Source: Brevibacterium aurantiacum
GTDB lineage: Bacteria; Actinomycetota; Actinomycetes; Actinomycetales; Brevibacteriaceae
Reading direction: 5' to 3'
Assembly (NCBI RefSeq): GCF_007558825.1
Contig: NZ_VLTK01000005.1
Location: 1-64,000 of the forward strand
Length of the DNA: 64,000 bases
Shown here: piece by piece, positions 41,464 through 55,686 of the stretch
How positions within the stretch are numbered: position 1 is the first letter of the stretch
Layout: each line of letters starts with the position of its first letter
Translations under genes and position numbers: made by a program
Notes under the pieces: model-generated
What the model was told of the DNA's origin: nothing
Databases searched by the model: none
Seen by the model: only the letters and a program-made list of their open reading frames with translations

Positions 41464-42675
41464 GTGCCGATTTACCTTGACCACGCAGCCACCTCGCCGA
41501 TGCCGGCAGAGGTGCTCGACGTCTACACCGCTGAGCTGAGCCGACGGGCCAATCCCTCGGCCCTGCATGCCGTAGGTCAGGCCGCACGGATGCGCATCGA
41601 GACTGCCCGCGAGGACATCGCCCGAGGTGTCGGCGCCGCAACATCATCCGAGGTCATCTTCACCTCAGGCGGCACTGAAGCCGATAACTTCGCACTCAAG
41701 GGCCTCTACCTCTCGCGTAACAACTCCACCTTCGATGCACCGGTTCGCCCGCGCGTGCTCACCACGACGATCGAACATCATGCGATCCTCGACTCCGTGG
41801 AATGGCTGGCCAGTCAGGGTGCCGAGATCGTCTACCTCGACGTCGACGAAGAAGGACACCTCGACCTCGACGCGGCTCTGGCCGAACTGCGCCGCGCCCC
41901 AGAGAGCACGGCACTCATCTCCATCATGGCCGCAAACAATGAAATCGGCACCCTTCAGCCGATCGCCGAAATCGGTGCAGTCGCCAATGACCTCGGTGTT
42001 CCCTTCCACATCGATGCCGTGCAGGCTTTGGGCCAGATTCCGCTGAACTTCGCCCACCTCGGTGCCACCGCAATGTCGATCACCGCTCATAAGATCGGCG
42101 GACCCGTGGGCATCGGTGCACTGCTGCTTGATCGCGGTGCCGCCCCAGCACCGATCCTCCACGGTGGGGGACAGGAACGCGGGGTCCGCTCGGGCACACT
42201 TGACGTCGCCGGTGCCGTGGCCTTCGCCAAGGCCGTCGAACTCGCCACCGCCGACATCGAGACACGAGCCGCGCGCTTCTCATTCCTGCGCGACCGGCTC
42301 ATCGCCGGCATTGAGGACACGATTGACAATGCCACATTGTCTGGTCGCCGAGGTGGGGGAAGGCTTCCCGCGAACGCGCACTTCACGTTCTCCGGATGTG
42401 AGGGCGACTCCCTGCTCTTCGGCCTCGACGCGAGAGGATTGGCGACCTCGACGGCTTCAGCCTGCTCGGCTGGGGTCTCACGTCCCTCCCATGTGCTGCT
42501 GGCCTGCGGTATGGAGGAAGACGTCGCCAGATCAGCCCAACGATTCAGCCTCGGCCACGACTCGACCGAAGAAGAGGTCGATCGTCTTCTCGAGGTTCTG
42601 CCCGAGGTCGTCGAACAAGCACACCAGGCCGGAATGGTCTCGGCCACTCCGCGCTGGATGCAAGGAGCATCATGA
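41464..42675 (+). CDS. Cysteine desulfurase (NifS/IscS-like) for tRNA thiolation
   Basis: A 403-residue PLP enzyme that removes sulfur from L-cysteine as a persulfide. N-terminal [17 protein letters not shown]105 in TTIEHHAI stacks on PLP; D184 ([13 protein letters not shown]) and the PLP lysine K210 ([12 protein letters not shown]) follow; the persulfide cysteine is C334 in [16 protein letters not shown]. It overlaps mnmA by four bases, as in other actinobacteria, so it probably supplies sulfur for 2-thiouridine in tRNA. No iscU or SUF genes are adjacent. GTG start, probably leaderless. Confidence 0.92.
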   Translation: MPIYLDHAATSPMPAEVLDVYTAELSRRANPSALHAVGQAARMRIETAREDIARGVGAATSSEVIFTSGGTEADNFALKGLYLSRNNSTFDAPVRPRVLTTTIEHHAILDSVEWLASQGAEIVYLDVDEEGHLDLDAALAELRRAPESTALISIMAANNEIGTLQPIAEIGAVANDLGVPFHIDAVQALGQIPLNFAHLGATAMSITAHKIGGPVGIGALLLDRGAAPAPILHGGGQERGVRSGTLDVAGAVAFAKAVELATADIETRAARFSFLRDRLIAGIEDTIDNATLSGRRGGGRLPANAHFTFSGCEGDSLLFGLDARGLATSTASACSAGVSRPSHVLLACGMEEDVARSAQRFSLGHDSTEEEVDRLLEVLPEVVEQAHQAGMVSATPRWMQGAS

Positions 42676-43865
42676 AAATTCTCGTCGCCATGTCCGGCGG
42701 AGTCGACTCGTCAGTCGCCGCGGCACGTGCCGTCGACGCCGGCCACGAAGTCGTCGGCGTCCACCTCGCCCTGTCCCGCATGCCCGGAACACTGCGCACA
42801 GGTTCACGCGGCTGCTGCACCATCGAAGACTCCAGGGACGCCCACCGCGTGGCCGGGATGCTCGACATCCCGTTCTACGTGTGGGACTTCTCCGAACGGT
42901 TCAAAGAGGACATCGTCGATGACTTCATCGCCGAGTATGCGGCCGGACGCACACCCAATCCGTGCATGCGCTGCAATGAGCGCATCAAGTTCGCGGCCCT
43001 CCTCGACCGTGCCCTGGCACTGGGCTTCGACGCCATCGCCACGGGCCATTACGCCGAGGTGCTGCGCGACGAGGACGGGCGACCGGAACTCCACCGCGGC
43101 GAGGATCTCGCGAAGGACCAGTCCTACGTCCTCGGTGTGCTCTCCGGCGATCAGCTCGAGCACTGCTACTTCCCGATCGGCGCGACCGCGTCGAAGGCAG
43201 AAGTCCGCGCCGAGGCTGCCGAGCGCGGATTCTCCGTGGCCAACAAGCCTGATTCCTACGACATCTGCTTCATCCCCGATGGCGACACGAAGGCGTGGCT
43301 GGCGGACAAGATCCCCATGCGCCCTGGCCTCATCAAGGACGCCGAGGGTGAGACCCTGGGCGAACACGATGGTGCGATGACCTACACCATCGGCCAGCGC
43401 AAGGGCCTGGGCATCCAGAAACCCGCGCCCGACGGCCAGCCTCGCTTCGTCACCGGACTCGACCCGGCCTCGAACACTGTCACGGTGGGCTCCCGCAGCG
43501 ATCTCGGGGTCTCCCACCTGACCGGGATCCGGACCACATGGGCCGGACCGGCACCGGCAGACATCGGCAGCGAACCGGCGACCGCCATCGACTGTGAGGT
43601 CCAGATCCGGGCCCACAGCGACCCGGTTCCGGCTCGGGCCTGGCTGGGTGACTACATCTCCGAGGCACCCGAGCATGAAGTGAACCCGATCGTCGACGAG
43701 GTCGACGTGCCGGCCGCACGACCTGCTGGACAGCTCATGCACATCGACGTCGACGAGGAACTCTCCGGCGTCGCACCCGGGCAGACCATGGTCATCTACC
43801 GCGGAACCCGGGTTCTGGGCCAGGCCACCATCGATGTGACAGCCAAGGACCGCCTCGGCGTCTGA
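42672..43865 (+). CDS. mnmA: tRNA-specific 2-thiouridylase MnmA
   Basis: A 397-residue enzyme that makes 2-thiouridine at wobble position 34 of tRNA-Lys, tRNA-Glu and tRNA-Gln. It has the PP-loop [14 protein letters not shown] (residues 7-20), the catalytic pair C101 ([12 protein letters not shown]) and C199 ([11 protein letters not shown]), [11 protein letters not shown] near residue 235 and a C-terminal beta-barrel. ATG 42672 lies inside the desulfurase stop region (ATGA overlap). The last codons are repeated after the stop. Normal length for the family. Confidence 0.96.
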   Translation: MKILVAMSGGVDSSVAAARAVDAGHEVVGVHLALSRMPGTLRTGSRGCCTIEDSRDAHRVAGMLDIPFYVWDFSERFKEDIVDDFIAEYAAGRTPNPCMRCNERIKFAALLDRALALGFDAIATGHYAEVLRDEDGRPELHRGEDLAKDQSYVLGVLSGDQLEHCYFPIGATASKAEVRAEAAERGFSVANKPDSYDICFIPDGDTKAWLADKIPMRPGLIKDAEGETLGEHDGAMTYTIGQRKGLGIQKPAPDGQPRFVTGLDPASNTVTVGSRSDLGVSHLTGIRTTWAGPAPADIGSEPATAIDCEVQIRAHSDPVPARAWLGDYISEAPEHEVNPIVDEVDVPAARPAGQLMHIDVDEELSGVAPGQTMVIYRGTRVLGQATIDVTAKDRLGV

Positions 43866-43889
43866 GGACAAGGTCAGCCTCGGCGTCCG
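43845..43889. repeat. Imperfect repeat of the mnmA 3' end
   Basis: The 20 bases at 43845-43864, ending at the stop codon, recur at 43870-43889 with 17 matches, including an exact GCCTCGGCGTC. Period 25. Confidence 0.75.
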
Positions 43890-43912
43890 GGCTGTGCTCT
43901 TCGCCCCTGCGT

Positions 43913-43918
43913 TAACCT
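43913..43918 (+). promoter_or_regulatory. -10 element for leaderless peptidase transcript
   Basis: TAACCT ends six bases before ATG 43925. No Shine-Dalgarno is seen between them, and no strong -35. Confidence 0.4.
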
Positions 43919-43924
43919 GGGGGT

Positions 43925-45902
43925 ATGAAGGAATTTCCCCAAGATGTCGTCACGGCACCTTTCGGAACCTGGTCATCTCCGCTGAGCGCTGCGGAGGTGG
44001 CTGCCGGCTCCGCACCGATCTTCGATGCCGCATTTCGCGGTGAGCACATCTACTTCTCCACGAAGGTTCCAGCGGAGAATTCCCGCACCGGCCTGATCCG
44101 GACCTCATCGTCGCATCCGGGACTGAAGGAGCAGGTGCTGCCCGCGGAGTTCAACATCAGGTCCTCCGTGCACGAATACGGGGGAGCCGCCTGGGCCCTG
44201 GACCCGAGCAGCGAGGTCATCTACTTCGTCAATGCCTCCGACCAGCGGATCTGGCAGATCATTCCGGGCAGAGCCCCACATGCGCTGACCCCGGACACCT
44301 CGGGCCGCATCCGGTACGGGGACCTGGCGATGACAAGTTGGGGTCTGCTCTGCGTGCGTGAGGACTGCCGGTCCACGCGCAGGGAACGAGCCATCGTCCT
44401 CATCACCAGGCACGGAACGACGAATGTGCTCTCGCGCCATTCCCACTTCATGGCCTGGCCCCGGCTGTCCCCGGACGGCTCCACACTGGCGTTCATCGGT
44501 TGGGAGCACCCCAACATGCCCTGGGACTCGACGAGCCTGTGGCTCATCGACGTTCGCACCCAGGACACTCCCGTCGCCGCGGTCATGCACGGACATGACG
44601 TTTCGCTCCTGCAGCCCGGTTTCACCTCGGACTCCTCGCTCATCGTCAGCTCCGACCACAACGGTCACTGGGCTCTGTACTCATTGGACTTCGAACCGAT
44701 CGACTGCCTTGTTCGCGACAGACGTGTGGCTGTGAAGGACTCCGAGCAGGAGGGCGGCGTCGGTGCGGACCTCGACATCTCCGCGCTGAGACCGGCCCTC
44801 GACACCGGCGGCGAGATCGGCGGCCCGCTGTGGCAGCTGGGCACCAACTGGCATCTGAGTGACGACGAGGAGATCTGGGCCCACTCCCAGTCCGCGACCG
44901 CCTCCCTGATCAGGGCCAGGCACGACGGTGAGGCCGAGGAGATCAGACCGCAGGGGGAGCGGTTCGGCAGCCTCGAACTCCATGACCTGAGTCGCAGCCA
45001 TGTTCTCCTGACCGGGAAGTCCGCGGACTCGACCGGAGCCCTGTATGCCGTGGACCGGGCCAGCGGAACCTTCATTGAGATCGCCCAGGAACGCCTCGAT
45101 GCTCATCAGGACTACTATTCACGCCCCCGCACCCGGGAGCTCGGCGGCGTCCCCGTCGTCATCCACCCACCGCACAACCCGCGCTTCACCGCCCTCGACC
45201 GTGAACTTCCGCCCTATGTGATCTCCATCCACGGCGGACCGACTGGTCAGGCGACCCCTGACATGTCGGCCCGGTCCAGTTACTTCACCTCCCGAGGAAT
45301 CGGCGTGATGGAGGTCAACTACGGCGGCTCGACCGGATACGGGCGCAAATGGCGCAACCGCCTACGCGGACAGTGGGGGCTCGTCGACGTCTCCGACACC
45401 CTCGCCGCCCTCGAAGCTCTTGTGGCCGAGGGGCTGGCCGACCCTCACCGCATCGCGATCTCCGGGGCCTCGTCCGGTGGATGGACCGTGCTGTCGGCGC
45501 TGGCCTCATCAGAGGCATTCGCCTGCGGCACCTCCTATTTCGGGGTCACCGATCTGATGCGCTTCGTCGTCGACACCCACGACTTCGAGAGGCATTACAT
45601 CGACGGGCTGGTCGGCCCATGGCCGGAGGCACAGGACGCCTACATCACTCGCTCACCGATTCGACGGACGAGTCAGATCAACGTTCCGGTGGCCATCATG
45701 CAAGGCGATCGGGACCCGATCGTACCGCCCAGTCAGGCCCAAGAGTTCGTCGATATGTTGGAACTGACCGGAGTGGAGTACATTTACCGTCTGTACAAGG
45801 GCGAATCCCACGGATTCGTCCGCGCCGAAACCATCATCGATTCCCTGGAAAGCGAGTTCGGGTTCTATGCCGACGTCTTCGGAATCCCACGCAGCCGCAA
45901 CC

Positions 45903-45910
<8 letters not shown>
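43925..45910 (+). CDS. S9-family serine peptidase (prolyl oligopeptidase / acylaminoacyl-peptidase type)
   Basis: A 661-residue cytoplasmic peptidase. Residues about 40-390 are a beta-propeller that screens substrates (VHEYGGAAWALD, WPRLSPDGSTLAFIGWEHPNMPWD). Residues about 410-661 are the alpha/beta hydrolase domain: nucleophile S516 in ISGASSGGWT, Asp in MQGDRDPIVPP and His in YKGESHGF. YVISIHGGPTGQ marks the oxyanion region. The family removes N-terminal acyl amino acids or cleaves short peptides. It lies between mnmA and the MetE-like gene, an insertion into an otherwise conserved order. The stop overlaps the next start by eight bases. Confidence 0.9.
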
Positions 45911-49240
<3,330 letters not shown>

Positions 49241-49313
49241 TCGGCCATCGAATCTCAGGATCGTCACAGGCATATTCAAGTGGGGGAACAGCTCAGTCTG
49301 AAAGAGTGAAAGC

Positions 49314-49832
49314 ATGAAATCAATCCCCCGGTTGGTCGCTGGTACTGCGGTGATCCTCGCAGCTGTACTCACCACTTCGCCGGTGACAGCTGGCATCGCC
49401 GACTTCGTCCTCAACCCGGGACAGCCGCCGGTCAAACGCGCGGCCCCTGCGCTCTCCGACTCGACCGCGGAGCTTCTGGTGCCGGTGAAGTCTCGTGGCG
49501 ACGACCGCGACGGTGCCGACACCGGTACCTCTCACGGCACAGAGTCCGACGGTGAGCAGCCGAACGATTCGTACCGTCTGCACGGAGGTCCCAGCGAAGC
49601 AGCCGGCACGGGATCGCTGGCCAGTGACTTCGCCGTGCGGGCCGGGGATTCGGCGGGCTTGGTCGCACACACCGCTGCCGACGCCCAATCTCGTGTCTCA
49701 GATCTTGCGAACGATCTGCAGACCGGTGTTGACGCCGGTGAGTACACCCAGGAAGACGCAGACAGGGTGCTCAGTGAGCTCTCGAGCTACATCAAGGGCG
49801 AACGCACCTGGCCAGAGCGCGTCGGGGCCTGA
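49314..49832 (+). CDS. Small secreted protein of unknown function
   Basis: A 172-residue protein with a signal peptide (IPRLVAGTAVILAAVLTTSPVTAG). The middle is Asp/Gly/Ser-rich and probably disordered. The C-terminal 60 residues are helical (AHTAADAQSRVSDLANDLQTGV, YTQEDADRVLSELSSYIKGE). No family is recognised. It lies between ligA and gatC on the same strand. Its stop lies in an 18-base unit that is repeated in tandem. Confidence 0.6.
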   Translation: MKSIPRLVAGTAVILAAVLTTSPVTAGIADFVLNPGQPPVKRAAPALSDSTAELLVPVKSRGDDRDGADTGTSHGTESDGEQPNDSYRLHGGPSEAAGTGSLASDFAVRAGDSAGLVAHTAADAQSRVSDLANDLQTGVDAGEYTQEDADRVLSELSSYIKGERTWPERVGA

Positions 49833-49866
49833 AACCGGAACTCTGCCTGAAGCCGGAACCCTGCCT
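49827..49866. repeat. 18-bp tandem repeat, two copies and part of a third, across the stop of the secreted protein gene
   Basis: GCCTGAAACCGGAACTCT (49827-49844), GCCTGAAGCCGGAACCCT (49845-49862), then GCCTG. The first TGA is the stop; the second is in frame 18 bases on. Confidence 0.9.
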
Positions 49867-49931
49867 GGCGACACTCGTGCACCTCGACGAAGCTGCGCAG
49901 TGAAGCTCGGCGAACCTCACAGCGATCGAAT

Positions 49932-49960
49932 CTGAACCGGTCCGGCAAAGAGACTAGACT
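49932..49960 (+). promoter_or_regulatory. Promoter of the gatCAB operon
   Basis: CTGAAC (49932-49937) and TAGACT (49955-49960) with a 17-base spacer, 37 bases before gatC. The -10 fits the actinobacterial TANNNT pattern. Confidence 0.5.
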
Positions 49961-49996
49961 TGCTGACGAGTAAACAGAGACGATGAAAGGCAGGGA

Positions 49997-50302
49997 ATGA
50001 CGGAGTCCTCCGCAATCACCCCCGAGCAAGTTGAGCATTTGGCCTCGCTGTCTCGGATCGCCATGGGCGAAGACGAGCTGAAATCGCTCGCCGGTGACCT
50101 GAGCACCATTTTGAGCAATGTCGCCAGGGTCAACGAAGTGGCCGGCGATGACGTACCAGCGACCAGCCATCCGATCGCACTGTCGAATGTGCTGCGCCCC
50201 GATGTCGTGGGTGAGACCCTGACCAGCGAGCAGGCTCTGGCCTCGGCCCCGGCATCCGCCGATGACAAATTCCTCGTCCCACAGATCCTTGGGGAGGAAT
50301 GA
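49997..50302 (+). CDS. gatC: Glutamyl-tRNA(Gln)/aspartyl-tRNA(Asn) amidotransferase subunit C
   Basis: A 101-residue linker subunit that wraps around GatA and Gat[34 protein letters not shown] is the canonical GatC N terminus, with [21 protein letters not shown] later. The complex converts Glu-tRNA(Gln) to Gln-tRNA(Gln) using glutamine. ATG 49997 has a GGCAGGGA site. The 3' end overlaps or abuts the gatA start (ATGATGA). Confidence 0.96.
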   Translation: MTESSAITPEQVEHLASLSRIAMGEDELKSLAGDLSTILSNVARVNEVAGDDVPATSHPIALSNVLRPDVVGETLTSEQALASAPASADDKFLVPQILGEE

Positions 50303-51804
50303 TGAGCGAACTGATCAATAGGAGCGCCCTTGAACTCGCCGCAGGATTGAAAGCCGGCGAGTTCTCCTCCGTCGAGGTGACCCAGGCTCACCTGGATCGC
50401 ATCCACGCCACCGAAGCCGACTTCGGCTCATTCATCACCGTCACCGACGATCTCGCGCTGGAGACGGCCAAAGCAGTCGATGCCGAACGCAGCGCTGGTG
50501 GAGACGTCCACGCCCTGGCCGGAGTGCCCGTGGCGCTCAAGGACCTCGTCGTCACCGAAGGCGTGCGCACGACAGCGGGCTCGAAGATGCTCGAGAACTG
50601 GATTCCACCCTACGAATCCACCGTGCACAACAAGGTCAAGGCCGCCGGACTCCCGGTCCTGGGTAAGACCAACCTCGACGAGTTCGCGATGGGATCGACG
50701 ACCGAGCACTCGGCCTTCGGCACCACCCGCAACCCGTGGAACCTCGAGCACGTTCCCGGTGGTTCCTCCGGCGGCGCTGCAGCAGCCCTCGCCGGCTTCC
50801 AGGCTCCGCTGTCGGTCGGCACGGACACCGGCGGATCGGTGCGACAGCCTGCCGCATTCACCGGCACTGTCGGTGTGAAGCCGACCTACGGTTCCATCTC
50901 ACGGTTCGGCATCATCGCCATGGCCTCGAGCCTCGATCAGGTCGGCCCGATGGGCCGCAATGTCGCCGACGCCGCGGCTCTGCACGAACTGCTGGCCGGG
51001 CACGACCCGCTCGATTCGACCTCGTTGCCGGACCCGGTGGCAGGTTTCGTCTCCGCGGCACAGACTTCGGATCTGAGGGGCAAGAAGCTCGGCGTCATCA
51101 AGCAGCTGCGCGGTGAGGGCTACCAGGACGGCGTCCGCGATGCCTTCTCCGCTGCCCTCGATGTCGCCGCTGCTGCCGGCGCCGAGATCGTCGAGGTCGA
51201 CTGCCCGTCGATCTCCTACGCACTCGATGCCTACTACCTCATCATGCCTTCCGAGGTGTCATCGAACCTGGCCCGCTACGACGGCATGCGCTACGGGCTG
51301 CGGGTCGACCCCGAGTCGGGCCCGGTCACCGCTGAGACGGTCATGGCAGCCACGCGCGCAGCCGGTTTCGGCAATGAGGTCAAGCGTCGCATCATCCTCG
51401 GCACCTACGCCCTCTCCGCCGGTTACTATGACGCCTACTACGGGTCGGCACAGAAGATCCGCACCCTGGTGCAGAACGATTTCGCGAAGGCCTTCGCAAG
51501 CTGCGACGTCCTCGTCTCGCCGACGGCACCGACGACCGCACTGAAGTTCGGTGCCGAGGCGGCATCCGACCCGATGTCCCTCTACCTCGGCGACGTCGCG
51601 ACCATCCCAGCCAACCTCGCCGGAATCCCGGGACTGTCACTGCCTGCAGGACTGGCCGACGGACTGCCCGTCGGATTCCAGATCCTCGCCCCAGCACGTG
51701 AGGACGTGAAGCTGTACGAGGTGGCCGGCCCGCTCGAAGCCGCTTTGGAAGCCTCCGGGACTCGGGTGCTCGATACTCTCGCGGAAGGACTGACCACCAA
51801 GTGA
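50302..51804 (+). CDS. gatA: Glutamyl-tRNA(Gln)/aspartyl-tRNA(Asn) amidotransferase subunit A
   Basis: About 500 residues, the amidase-signature subunit that releases ammonia from glutamine. The Ser-cis-Ser-Lys triad is intact: Lys in [13 protein letters not shown], cis-Ser/Ser in [13 protein letters not shown] and [21 protein letters not shown] 50302 is used because GGAGG lies at 50293-50297; ATG 50299, one codon upstream, is equally in frame but too close. Its stop overlaps the gatB start as GTGA. Confidence 0.97.
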   Translation: MSELINRSALELAAGLKAGEFSSVEVTQAHLDRIHATEADFGSFITVTDDLALETAKAVDAERSAGGDVHALAGVPVALKDLVVTEGVRTTAGSKMLENWIPPYESTVHNKVKAAGLPVLGKTNLDEFAMGSTTEHSAFGTTRNPWNLEHVPGGSSGGAAAALAGFQAPLSVGTDTGGSVRQPAAFTGTVGVKPTYGSISRFGIIAMASSLDQVGPMGRNVADAAALHELLAGHDPLDSTSLPDPVAGFVSAAQTSDLRGKKLGVIKQLRGEGYQDGVRDAFSAALDVAAAAGAEIVEVDCPSISYALDAYYLIMPSEVSSNLARYDGMRYGLRVDPESGPVTAETVMAATRAAGFGNEVKRRIILGTYALSAGYYDAYYGSAQKIRTLVQNDFAKAFASCDVLVSPTAPTTALKFGAEAASDPMSLYLGDVATIPANLAGIPGLSLPAGLADGLPVGFQILAPAREDVKLYEVAGPLEAALEASGTRVLDTLAEGLTTK

Positions 51805-53282
51805 AATACGAAGACGCGATCAAGAAGTACGATCCGGTCATCGGCATCGAGGTCCACGTCGAGCTCGGCACCGCGACCAAGATGTTCGACGCAGCACCCA
51901 ACACCTTCGGTGGGGGACCGAACACCAACATCACCCCCACCTCGCTGGGACTGCCCGGCTCCCTTCCCGTCGTCAACGAGAAGGGTGTGGAGTACGCGAT
52001 CAAGATCGGCCTGGCGCTGGGCTGTGAGATCGCAGAGACCTGCCGCTTCGCCCGGAAGAACTACTTCTACCCGGACGTTCCCAAGGACTTCCAGACCAGC
52101 CAGTCCGATGAGCCCATCGCCGCGGAGGGTGAGGTCGAGATCGAGCTCGAAGACGGAACGATGTTCACGATCCCCGTCGAGCGCGCCCATATGGAAGAGG
52201 ACGCGGGCAAGAACACCCATATCGGCGGTGCCACCGGCCGCATCCACGGAGCCGACCATTCCCTGGTCGACTACAACCGCGCCGGTGTGCCCCTGGTCGA
52301 GATCGTGACCCACCCGATCACCGGGACCGGGGCTCGGGCCGCCGAGGTGGCCTCCACCTACGTGCGCACGCTGCGTGACATCTTCCGTGCCCTCGACGTC
52401 TCCGAAGCACGCATGGAGCAGGGCAACGTCCGTGCCGATGTCAACGTGTCCCTGCGCGAGAGCCCCGATGCTCCACTGGGCACCCGCACAGAGACGAAGA
52501 ACGTCAACTCCTTCCGCTCGATCGAACGCGCGGTCCGCTACGAGATCGCCCGCCAGGCGACCCGGCTCGAAGCCGGAGAGAAGATCGTGCAGGAGACCCG
52601 TCACTTCCATGAAGGTACGGGGGAGACCTCGTCGGGGCGCCCGAAGTCCGACGCCGATGACTACCGTTACTTCCCGGAGCCCGATCTGGTGCCACTCGTT
52701 CCCAGCCGCGATTGGGTCGAGGAGCTGCGGGCGACTCTGCCTGAACTGCCTGCGCAGAAGCGCCGCCGGCTCGCAGGCGTGTGGGGCTTCTCCGATCTGG
52801 AGATGCGTGACATCGTCAACGCCGGTCTGCTCGAAGTCATCGAGGAGACGGTCAATGCCGGCGCGAAGCCTGCAGCAGCGCGCAAATGGTGGACCGGTGA
52901 GGTCGCCAGGCTGGCCAACCAGAAGGATCAGTCCACCGCCGAGCTCGTCACGCCGACGCAGATCGCAGCTCTGATCGGACTGATCAACGAGGGCAAGCTC
53001 AATGACAAGCTCGCGAAGGACGTCCTCACGGCCGTTGCCGACGGAGAAGGCGAACCGGCCGAGGTGATGAGTGCCCGTGGTCTCGAGATCGTCGAAGACA
53101 CCGGTGCGCTCGAGGCAGCCGTTGAGGAAGCGATCGCTGCGAACCCCGACGTGGTCGAGAAGATCAAGGGCGGGAAGATGCAGGCCATCGGTGCCCTGAT
53201 GGGACCGATCATGAAGGCCACCCGCGGTCAGGCCGATGCCGGAAAGGCCAAGGACATGATCCTGGCCAAGATCAACGGCTGA
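51801..53282 (+). CDS. gatB: Glutamyl-tRNA(Gln)/aspartyl-tRNA(Asn) amidotransferase subunit B
   Basis: A 493-residue kinase and tRNA-binding subunit. Motifs [29 protein letters not shown], the [13 protein letters not shown] motif and [16 protein letters not shown] are canonical. The C-terminal helical and YqeY-like tail (residues about 340-493) binds tRNA. Starts at GTG 51801, overlapping gatA by four bases. A hairpin with 13-bp arms follows at 53334-53384. The usual zinc-binding cysteines of some GatB proteins are not apparent. Confidence 0.97.
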   Translation: MKYEDAIKKYDPVIGIEVHVELGTATKMFDAAPNTFGGGPNTNITPTSLGLPGSLPVVNEKGVEYAIKIGLALGCEIAETCRFARKNYFYPDVPKDFQTSQSDEPIAAEGEVEIELEDGTMFTIPVERAHMEEDAGKNTHIGGATGRIHGADHSLVDYNRAGVPLVEIVTHPITGTGARAAEVASTYVRTLRDIFRALDVSEARMEQGNVRADVNVSLRESPDAPLGTRTETKNVNSFRSIERAVRYEIARQATRLEAGEKIVQETRHFHEGTGETSSGRPKSDADDYRYFPEPDLVPLVPSRDWVEELRATLPELPAQKRRRLAGVWGFSDLEMRDIVNAGLLEVIEETVNAGAKPAAARKWWTGEVARLANQKDQSTAELVTPTQIAALIGLINEGKLNDKLAKDVLTAVADGEGEPAEVMSARGLEIVEDTGALEAAVEEAIAANPDVVEKIKGGKMQAIGALMGPIMKATRGQADAGKAKDMILAKING

Positions 53283-53333
53283 TTTCGCAGGCGGCGGGTT
53301 CAGCAGGCGACTGAACAGAACTCAGGATTGATC

Positions 53334-53384
53334 CAGCCACACCCTCTAGACTCGGATACCAAAGAAGTCCGGAGGGTGTGGCTG
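53334..53384 (+). terminator. Terminator-like hairpin after gatB
   Basis: Perfect 13-bp arms CAGCCACACCCTC (53334-53346) and GAGGGTGTGGCTG (53372-53384) with a 25-base loop, followed by TTCGCATT. It lies 51 bases after gatB. Confidence 0.65.
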
Positions 53385-53476
53385 TTCGCATTCTCACGGG
53401 CCACACGCCGACTCCGCCGGACCAGAATCCGGAGGTTCAGGCGTGAGGCTGCCATCCGTACGTGGAGGTGAACGCG

Positions 53477-54547
53477 GTGTCCCAGTCATGGAAGTCGTTG
53501 TGGAAGAGCGAATGCGGGAAGTCGATCCCGATCTATCGCATCCTCGTGCCCGAAAGCGTCAATCAGGGCATCGTGAAGGCGTGGAACGCTCGCGGGTACC
53601 GCTACACCGCCGGAGCACCGAGTGCGATCATGCTCACCGGGGCAATGCGTCGGAACTTCTTCCGCTCCAGCATGCTGTTCAAGGGCGGCACAGGAACCGG
53701 GGCCGCCGTCACTGCGGGCTTCGCCGCGCCGGGCGGTCTGGCGCTGCTGGCCGGAATGGCCGACGCCGCGCTGACATTCGGAGCTCTCGGAGGAGCGACC
53801 GCAGTGGGCACCGGTGTGTTCGCCGCAGTCACCGGACCGAAATACTTCCGTGATCCCAAACGGCTGAGTCGGAAGAACCGTCAGCAGGTCGGACAGGCAC
53901 AGTGGGTCACGCCCGCTTCGCTGGGGTTCCAGCCTGGCCGCAAGGAGGGCCGCGATACCGACGAACAGCGATTGTTCCACCTCGCGGTGACGATCGCGCG
54001 AAAGATCGTCCGGACACGCGCCTGGACTCACCCTATCCTGCGCGACCACGTCTCACGTGTCGACCTCGACCATGCTGTCGCCTCGATCGGAGTGCGACTG
54101 GCCGAACTGGTCCGGCTGCGTGAGGAGATCGAGAGCATCAGGGACGCGGGCACCGCGAAGTCGGTGGAGACGTACCTGTCGAAACTCGCCGTGGCCTTCA
54201 CCTCGATGGCCAATCGTGTGCTGTCGATGCACGAGTACTATGAGCATCTCATCGCTCTCGACGAGCAGCTCATGCTGCTTCACAATTCCGAACGCTCGCG
54301 TGAACTCGGCGACCGCGTCCTCGACGTGCTGTCCCGGACAGCTGCCGACGACTCTGCGGACTGGCAGTTCAGGGAACTGCGGATCGACGCTGAGTCACAG
54401 TCCTCGATCATCTCGGGCTTGGTTGCCGAGCTCGACCAGACCGCAGACGACTTCGACGATTTCGACACACGACTGGCGGCTGCCCAGGAGTCGATCGATG
54501 CATTCGAACCCACTCCCTCATCGGGGCAGGTCCGTCGCCTGGAGTGA
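53477..54547 (+). CDS. Membrane-associated protein of unknown function
   Basis: About 356 residues. Two adjacent glycine/alanine-rich hydrophobic segments (GAAVTAGFAAPGGLALLAGMA, LTFGALGGATAVGTGVFAAV) at about residues 75-120 are flanked by soluble helices. The C-terminal half is long, charged and helical (LAELVRLREEIESIRDAG, SMANRVLSMHEYYEHLIALDEQLMLLH) and may form coiled coils. GTG 53477 is chosen because GGAGG lies eight bases upstream; GTG 53462 and 53468 are alternatives. No family is recognised. It converges on the deformylase gene. Confidence 0.65.
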   Translation: MSQSWKSLWKSECGKSIPIYRILVPESVNQGIVKAWNARGYRYTAGAPSAIMLTGAMRRNFFRSSMLFKGGTGTGAAVTAGFAAPGGLALLAGMADAALTFGALGGATAVGTGVFAAVTGPKYFRDPKRLSRKNRQQVGQAQWVTPASLGFQPGRKEGRDTDEQRLFHLAVTIARKIVRTRAWTHPILRDHVSRVDLDHAVASIGVRLAELVRLREEIESIRDAGTAKSVETYLSKLAVAFTSMANRVLSMHEYYEHLIALDEQLMLLHNSERSRELGDRVLDVLSRTAADDSADWQFRELRIDAESQSSIISGLVAELDQTADDFDDFDTRLAAAQESIDAFEPTPSSGQVRRLE

Positions 54548-54641
54548 TCCGAATGCAGACGTCGGGGTCGGCGGTTTCCGGGCCGGCTGTTTCGAGATCT
54601 GCGGCATCGAGGTCAGCGGAACCGGGCCAGTGGCGTCGGGA

Positions 54642-55214
54642 TCAGTGACCGAAGGGATCGGGATCGACACCCGGCGTCCATGAACGCCCGGGAACGTTGT
54701 ACCCGTTGGCAGCCTGTTCCTTCTTCCACTTCTTCGACCAGCGCTTGTCGAGTCGGTCCACATAGAGCGTGCCCTGCAGATGATCGTATTCGTGCTGCAT
54801 GATGCGGGCGAACCAACCTTCGGCGGTCAGAGACACAGACTTGCCGGTCTCATCGACGCCGTTGACCGTGACACGATCTGCGCGCTTGAGCGGAAAGTCG
54901 AGACTGGGCACCGAGAGGCATCCCTCGGTCTCCTCATCGGGATCCGGCCGGGTGTCGGGGATCTTCGAGGCGATGAGCAGGGGGTTGATGAAAGTACCGC
55001 GTCTGCGGACTCCCGCGTCATCCTCGGCGTTGAAGACGAAGATGCGCTTAGCCACGCCGATCTGCGGAGCGGCCAGGCCGACACCGTTGCTGGCATCGAG
55101 GGTCTCATGCATATCGGCGATCAGGGTGGCGAGCTCGTCGTCGAAGTCGGTGATCTTCTCCGCACGTTGGTGCAGCACAGGCTCGCCGTAGATGACGATG
55201 GGATGAATAGGCAT
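54642..55214 (-). CDS. def: Peptide deformylase
   Basis: A 190-residue metalloenzyme that removes the formyl group from nascent proteins. The three motifs are intact: GVGLAAPQIG (residues 44-53), EGCLSVP with C99, and HEYDHLQG with H141, E142 and H145. A C-terminal extension (KRWSKKWKKEQAANGYNVPGR) is longer than in E. coli and basic, which could help ribosome binding. ATG 55214 matches the family start; an in-frame extension to 55295 has no similarity. Confidence 0.96.
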   Translation of the reverse strand: MPIHPIVIYGEPVLHQRAEKITDFDDELATLIADMHETLDASNGVGLAAPQIGVAKRIFVFNAEDDAGVRRRGTFINPLLIASKIPDTRPDPDEETEGCLSVPSLDFPLKRADRVTVNGVDETGKSVSLTAEGWFARIMQHEYDHLQGTLYVDRLDKRWSKKWKKEQAANGYNVPGRSWTPGVDPDPFGH

Positions 55215-55686
55215 GAGGACAATCGTATCGGCTTTCCCCAGGGCAATGCGCCTGCCTTTTCGCTCGGCGCTCTGCAAGGACAGTCGCAGATCCACGATCG
55301 TCTCGACGTCTCAGATTCGCACTCCTCCGGCAGTGCCGAAACCGTGGTTCGAAGTACCGAGGCTGGAGTGTCAACGCGAGACGAAATCGACATACGCAGC
55401 CCTGATTGTTCAGCGGTTCTCTCGGATCAAGGGCTCGTCGTCGCGATCAGAAATGGCTTCTTTATTGACTGTGACTCGAGATGACATGATATTTCGCCCG
55501 AAGCGAACATGGATTGTTGAGCAACCGCATGGGGAACAACCTTGAATGAGCCGTGGTTATGATGGTCATGAACCGTCTCGGTCCACGAGACGAGATCAGC
55601 AGTTGAAGCCTTCCGCTGATGGTCGCGTGACTGATTCGTCACAGACCTCAGCACCGGGCGAACAAACAAGCTTGAAAGGACATGTC